NCBI GenBank assembly: GCA_900548905.1 | Contig: URMK01000001.1 | Span: 124,001-188,000 of the forward strand | Reading direction: 5' to 3' | Source: an uncultured Lachnospiraceae bacterium | GTDB taxonomy: Bacteria > Bacillota > Clostridia > Lachnospirales > Lachnospiraceae | DNA length: 64,000 nt | Shown: positions 60,296 to 64,000 of the stretch, in pieces | Layout: each line of letters begins with the position of its first letter | Numbering within the stretch: position 1 is the first letter of the stretch | Made by a program: the position numbers and the translations under genes | The notes under the pieces: model-generated | Database searches by the model: none | What the model saw: only the letters and a program-made list of their open reading frames with translations | Told to the model about the DNA's origin: nothing

Positions 60296-60904
60296 ATGAT
60301 TTCAACCATGCACTATCAGCGGACAGAGAGGTTCGGAAAAAATGCCGTTATGCGGGGAGAACGGGAAATTCTTAATTGGTGTTCTGAAAAATTTTCTTCT
60401 GTGCCGGCACGTGATATTATGGACGGGGATAACCTGTATGTACTGGAAACAAAACTCCGTTCGTACGGCAGAAAATTAGGCGGTGAGCATGTGAGGTATC
60501 TGCACCTTTACCCCGAAAAATCGGCAATAAGGCCTGATGCTTATACTTACAAGTGGTACAGAGGCTGTGAAGTAAAAGAATTATATAAATACAGGCAGTT
60601 CGCTAACGCGCTTAATTTTGAGAGAGACACCATAGCTCTTGCAGCATATAAGGACGGCAATTTGGTGGCTATGGCCGGCGCTGACGATTATATGAACGAA
60701 TTGTGGCAAATCGGCATAGATGTGCTGCCTGAATTTCGGCATCAGGGACTGGGGCTGTATCTTGTAAAGGAACTGGGGGTTGAAATTGAAAACCTTAATA
60801 AGGTGCCGTTTTATACCACTTGGAGTCCCAACATTGCCTCCACGCGGGTTGCGCTGGGTGCGGGATTTTATCCGGTATGGATGGGGTACCCGTCGGAGAA
60901 ATGA
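60296..60904 (+). CDS. GNAT-family N-acetyltransferase, possibly 5'-truncated
   Basis: A 202-residue protein. The C-terminal half has LAAYKDGNLVAMAGADDYMN, IGIDVLPEFRHQGLGLYLVK (acetyl-CoA loop) and TTWSPNIASTRVALGAGFYP. The family members I recall begin about 60-70 residues earlier; here the region in front of MHYQRTERFGKNAVMRGERE is replaced by unrelated sequence with a TTGACT-N17-TATGTT promoter-like pair (60247-60275). No clear ribosome binding site precedes ATG 60296. The catalytic domain is complete, so activity is possible. Confidence 0.7.
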   Translation: MISTMHYQRTERFGKNAVMRGEREILNWCSEKFSSVPARDIMDGDNLYVLETKLRSYGRKLGGEHVRYLHLYPEKSAIRPDAYTYKWYRGCEVKELYKYRQFANALNFERDTIALAAYKDGNLVAMAGADDYMNELWQIGIDVLPEFRHQGLGLYLVKELGVEIENLNKVPFYTTWSPNIASTRVALGAGFYPVWMGYPSEK

Positions 60905-61091
60905 TAGCCTGTATCCTCCAACTCCTGAGGCCATATAATAAGTTATAAAAGTGATGCTGACCAATATTTGTCCGTTGCAGTGCCAAGAAAAAATTAAGAT
61001 TCTTTTCCATATAAAAGACTATAATCCGCCCTCATTTTTTGGTATACTTGTATCAATAGCCAGAAAAAAGCGGAAAGGGGATCAGGAAAGC

Positions 61092-61874
61092 ATGAAGTAT
61101 ACGGAAAATGGGATACAGTATCATTTACAGATAAAGTACAACGATGTAGGAAAATATGTTATTTTGCCGGGGGATCCGAAACGCTGTGAGAAGATCGCCC
61201 GGTATTTCGATTCTCCGCGTCTGGTTGCGGACAGCAGGGAATTCGTAACCTATACCGGCTCGCTGGACGGCGAACGGGTGAGTGTGACCTCCACCGGTAT
61301 CGGCGGCCCGTCCGCTTCCATCGCTATGGAAGAGCTGGTGAAGGCCGGTGCCGATACCTTTGTCAGGGTGGGGACCTGCGGGGGGATGGATATCGATGTG
61401 AAGAGCGGTGATCTAGTCATTGCCACAGGAGCCATAAGGAATGAAGGCACCAGCAGGGAATATGCGCCCATCGAGTTTCCGGCGGTTGCGGATATCGATG
61501 TGGTGAATGCCCTGATAGCCGCTGCGAAGGAAAGCGGTCATGACTGGCATAAGGGAATCGTGCAGTGCAAGGATTCCTTTTACGGACAGCATGAACCGGG
61601 GATCATGCCGGTCAGCTATGAACTGGAGAACAAATGGCAGGCATGGCTCCGGCTGGGATGCAAAGCGTCAGAAATGGAATCGGCGGCGCTGTTTGTTGTG
61701 GCGGACTATCTGAAAGTACGCTGCGGCTCCGTATTTCTGGTGGTTGCAAATCAGGAGAGGGAAAAAGCCGGATTGACCAATCCTGTGGAGCATGATACCG
61801 ATGCCGCGATCCGCACCGGAGTGGAAGCCCTGCGGAAGCTGATTGCCGATGATAAAAGGACAGGTAAAAAATAA
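61092..61874 (+). CDS. udp: Nucleoside phosphorylase (uridine phosphorylase-like)
   Basis: A 260-residue enzyme splitting nucleosides with phosphate. [48 protein letters not shown] and [20 protein letters not shown] (nucleoside-binding Glu-Met-Glu) follow the NP-I family. I start at ATG 61092 behind GGAAAGG and GGAAAGC; the longer frame runs through noncoding sequence. Uridine specificity is likely but not certain. A terminator lies after it. Confidence 0.9.
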   Translation: MKYTENGIQYHLQIKYNDVGKYVILPGDPKRCEKIARYFDSPRLVADSREFVTYTGSLDGERVSVTSTGIGGPSASIAMEELVKAGADTFVRVGTCGGMDIDVKSGDLVIATGAIRNEGTSREYAPIEFPAVADIDVVNALIAAAKESGHDWHKGIVQCKDSFYGQHEPGIMPVSYELENKWQAWLRLGCKASEMESAALFVVADYLKVRCGSVFLVVANQEREKAGLTNPVEHDTDAAIRTGVEALRKLIADDKRTGKK

Positions 61875-61924
61875 TATCGGGAAAGCCCGGCAGAGACCTG
61901 AAGGAATATCAGAATTTGTCCGGG

Positions 61925-61986
61925 ACGATCGTGGGGAATGCATTTTTCACTGAAAAGAGAATGCTGCTCCACGATTGTTTTTTACC
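61925..61986 (+). terminator. Terminator after the nucleoside phosphorylase gene
   Basis: Imperfect stem: ATCGTGG and GCATT on the left pair with AATGC and CCACGAT on the right, followed by GTTTTTT. Confidence 0.7.
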
Positions 61987-62019
61987 CGGCCGGAAAATGG
62001 CAGTTACGGAAAGGAAAAA

Positions 62020-62730
62020 ATGAAAGATTATACGTATCTTATATTTGACGTGGACGGAACCCTGTTAAACTTTGAAAAATCCGAGAGAAGGGCTTTTGAT
62101 AAGACAATGGAGACGTGCGGTATTCCGGCCGGGGAGGAGCTTTATAGGAAATATACCAAGTTTTGTGATGCCCTCTGGGAGGAATACGATCTGGAAAATA
62201 CCGGCTCTGCCTATATCCAGAAGAATTACCACGATTTGTACCGGCAATATGCGGACAGGCGTTTTGCCGGTTTGGAGAAGGAACTAAGGACAGGAAAAAC
62301 ACCGGAAGAGATGAACCGGATTTTTTCACAGAGGTATATAGAAGAAAGCGTACCGGAACCGGGTGCGCCGGAGGTTTGCAGGTACCTGTCCCGGAACTAT
62401 AAGCTGGTGCTCGCCACAAATGGGCTGGAAGCAATCCAGAAACCCAGGACTTCCATGTTCCATGAATACATAAGCCATATTTTTACCTCAGAGGGTGTGG
62501 GTGCAATAAAGCCTTCTCCGGACTTTTTTGCCTGCATCTGTAATACCCTGGGGGTCACAAGTCCTGCTTCGTGCCTGATGGTGGGGGATTCCCTGACCAA
62601 TGATATTGCCGGGGCTGCTGCGGCAGGCATGAAAACCTGCTGGTACCATCCGGGGAAAAGTGCAGCGGGCGGCGGAGCAAATCCGGATTACGGGATATCC
62701 GGCCTGGCTGAATTAATTCATATCCTGTAG
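62020..62730 (+). CDS. HAD-family hydrolase, YjjG-type nucleotidase
   Basis: A 236-residue phosphatase. Motif I is IFDVDGTLLNFEKSE, motif II LVLATNGL, motif III the lysine in GAIKPSPDFF, and motif IV MVGDSLTNDIAGAAAAG. FEKSERRAFDKTM and the cap domain match YjjG pyrimidine nucleotidases. I start at ATG 62020 behind GGAAAGGAAAAA. Next to a nucleoside phosphorylase, a role in pyrimidine salvage or clean-up is plausible. Confidence 0.88.
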   Translation: MKDYTYLIFDVDGTLLNFEKSERRAFDKTMETCGIPAGEELYRKYTKFCDALWEEYDLENTGSAYIQKNYHDLYRQYADRRFAGLEKELRTGKTPEEMNRIFSQRYIEESVPEPGAPEVCRYLSRNYKLVLATNGLEAIQKPRTSMFHEYISHIFTSEGVGAIKPSPDFFACICNTLGVTSPASCLMVGDSLTNDIAGAAAAGMKTCWYHPGKSAAGGGANPDYGISGLAELIHIL

Positions 62731-62876
62731 CAGGTACGGCATTATAGGACAATCTGTGCTGACAATACCAGCTCCGGGGGAAAACGGACATTAGGCGGTT
62801 AGTTAGGGAACGGATATGATAATGCATCCACAGTCATCTGAAGAGAATATAACGGGCGGAACAAAAGGAGATAAAA

Positions 62877-63326
62877 ATGGTAACAGCAAACAGAAAAGAA
62901 GAGTTCGGAACAGATATCGGGACTGTATGGGAAATAGTGACCAACCTGGACGATTATGCCTGGAGGAGCGATCTTGACAGGATAGAAATAAGGGAACCCT
63001 CCCCAAAAGATCCTGTGGTTCCCGGCAGCCGGGCACCTGTGGGACGAAGCTTCCGGGAATACACAAAGGACGGATTTTCCACCACATTCACCATAACGGC
63101 TTTTGAACCATTAAAAAGATATGAATTTGATATGGAAAATGAAAATATGCAGGGGCACTGGATCGGAACTTTCGAAAAAACAGCCGCAGGCACAAGGGCG
63201 GATTTTACAGAAAAGGTAGCGGCTAAAAAACTGTGGATGAAGCCGTTTGCAGGACTTTATCTGGCAAACCAGCAGAAGCGGTATATGGAAGATCTGCGAA
63301 GAAAACTGGAAGGGATGCAAGAGTAA
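62877..63326 (+). CDS. SRPBCC-family (START-like) protein
   Basis: A 149-residue protein starting behind AAAGGAGATAAAA. VWEIVTNLDDYAWRSDLDRI, FTITAFEPLKRYEFDMEN and GTFEKTAAGTRADFTEKVAA follow the polyketide-cyclase/dehydrase-like SRPBCC fold, which makes a deep ligand cavity. Substrate unknown. The next gene starts 4 bases after its stop, so they form a unit. Confidence 0.85.
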   Translation: MVTANRKEEFGTDIGTVWEIVTNLDDYAWRSDLDRIEIREPSPKDPVVPGSRAPVGRSFREYTKDGFSTTFTITAFEPLKRYEFDMENENMQGHWIGTFEKTAAGTRADFTEKVAAKKLWMKPFAGLYLANQQKRYMEDLRRKLEGMQE

Positions 63327-63330
63327 CGCT

Positions 63331-63741
63331 ATGAAAATGCCGGCAGAAGGAATCGAAGAAATTATGTTTGCCCCCTGTGGGATGAACTGCATGGTGTGTT
63401 ACAAGCACTGCTATCATAAAAAACCGTGCGACGGATGCCTGAAAACCGATAAAGGGAAGCCTGAGCATTGTAGAAAATGCCGTATTAAAGACTGCGTCCG
63501 TCAAAAGGAACATTCCTTTTGCTTCGAATGCGGGGAATATCCCTGTAAACAGATAAAAAATATGGAAAAAAGTTATCTCACCCGGTATGGGGCGAGCCTT
63601 ATGGAAAACAGTCAATGCGCGAAGGATAACGGGCTTCCGGTGTTTATGGCGGAGCAGAAGGAACGCTTTACCTGTCCGGTATGCGGGGGAATTATTTCCC
63701 TTCACGACAGGGAATGCAGCGAGTGCGGCAATAAAATATAA
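63331..63741 (+). CDS. DUF3795 cysteine-rich protein
   Basis: A 136-residue protein with MFAPCGMNCMVCYKHCYHKK and CDGCLKTD, HCRKCRIKDC and CFECGEYPC, the cysteine pattern of DUF3795 proteins thought to bind metal. It ends in a zinc-ribbon pair CPVCGG and CSECGNKI, which is extra to the usual domain. I start at ATG 63331; the upstream open frame lies inside the SRPBCC gene. Confidence 0.85.
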   Translation: MKMPAEGIEEIMFAPCGMNCMVCYKHCYHKKPCDGCLKTDKGKPEHCRKCRIKDCVRQKEHSFCFECGEYPCKQIKNMEKSYLTRYGASLMENSQCAKDNGLPVFMAEQKERFTCPVCGGIISLHDRECSECGNKI

Positions 63742-63793
63742 TGATTAGATAAACATAAGGCCGTTTTGTAAAAGCGGCAGGAAGGGTATTTCC

Positions 63794-64000
63794 ATGAAAA
63801 AAGAGATACAGCAATCCGAAATGAGGCTGGTAATTCATGATTTACCTGCCGGAGTATTGCCTCCAATGCAGGATAGCCGTACAAAAGAAATCAGGGATGA
63901 CGGCTCCATCCGCTCCTGTGTCGGCTGCTTTGGCTGCTGGCTGAAAACGCCTGGAAAATGCATACTTAAGGATACATACAGCGACATGGGCCGCCTGTTG
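63794..64000 (+). CDS. Flavodoxin/NADPH-dependent FMN reductase-like protein (partial)
   Basis: The first 69 residues of a gene running off the right edge. SCVGCFGCWLKTPGKCILKD and DMGRLL match iron-sulfur flavoproteins with the C-x-x-C-x-x-C region before the flavodoxin-like domain. The family usually opens with an FMN-binding loop around residue 10; here the early region MRLVIHDLPAGVLPPMQDSR differs, so the start may be a divergent version. Ribosome binding site GGAAGGGTATTTCC. Confidence 0.65.
   Translation, partial: MKKEIQQSEMRLVIHDLPAGVLPPMQDSRTKEIRDDGSIRSCVGCFGCWLKTPGKCILKDTYSDMGRLL

Noticed and set aside
1..64000. Prophage, transposon, integron, rRNA or tRNA genes
   Set aside because: No transposase, integrase, phage structural gene, tRNA cloverleaf or rRNA sequence was recognised.

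Overview
The window looks like a chromosomal segment of an anaerobic gut Firmicute of the Lachnospiraceae type. The basis is strong AGGAGG-type ribosome binding sites, near-consensus SigA promoters (TTGACA-N17-TATAAT), mid-range base composition by eye, an Ech-type energy-converting hydrogenase, hexuronate and glycoside catabolism, collagen-like proteins and Gram-positive surface proteins. I see no rRNA, tRNA, CRISPR array, transposase or phage gene. The species call is inference.

Layout. (1) 0-4.3 kb: the end of a PadR regulator, a SEDS-like membrane protein, a hybrid histidine kinase and a rubrerythrin. (2) 4.3-13.6 kb: the galacturonate genes uxaB, uxaA and uxaC, controlled by a LacI regulator at 12.4-13.4 kb through four matching 16-bp operators. 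Between them lies a minus-strand operon: collagen-like protein, acyl carrier protein, adenylate-forming ligase, and a cysteine-peptidase-fold protein resembling BtrH. (3) 13.6-24.4 kb: a P-loop kinase, an oxidoreductase, glutamine synthetase, a MEMO/AMMECR1 fusion whose radical SAM partner is a pseudogene, a TetR regulator with an ABC exporter sharing its operator, a TfoX-C protein, a CAP-domain secreted protein and a small membrane protein. (4) 24.7-42.4 kb: a large cell-wall-anchored protein, then carbohydrate genes: two AraC regulators, two TIM-barrel isomerase/epimerases interleaved with two Gfo/Idh/MocA oxidoreductases, a GH13 glucosidase, a FAH-family hydrolase and a GH106-like hydrolase. 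A TetR/membrane-protein module sits inside this block. (5) 42.5-52.7 kb: an uninterrupted echABCDEF-hypFCDE operon for a membrane-bound [NiFe] hydrogenase. (6) 52.8-64 kb: S1-domain protein, acylphosphatase, a second collagen-like protein and an accessory stretch with decayed genes (toxin, acetyltransferase) among small enzymes, ending in a truncated flavoprotein gene.

How the genes work together. UxaC, UxaB and UxaA would take galacturonate to 2-keto-3-deoxygluconate; the later kinase and aldolase are not here. The GH106-like enzyme, the Gfo/Idh plus TIM-barrel set and the GH13 enzyme would supply sugars. Ech would dispose of ferredoxin electrons as H2 while pumping ions, and HypFCDE mature its active site.

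The most unusual points are the ACP-ligase-BtrH-like operon behind a collagen-like gene; a 108-bp in-frame palindromic insertion between zinc ligands of HypF; a 267-bp hairpin element at 34.0-34.3 kb; a dispersed 27-bp palindrome family; and several gene remnants still readable in the sequence.
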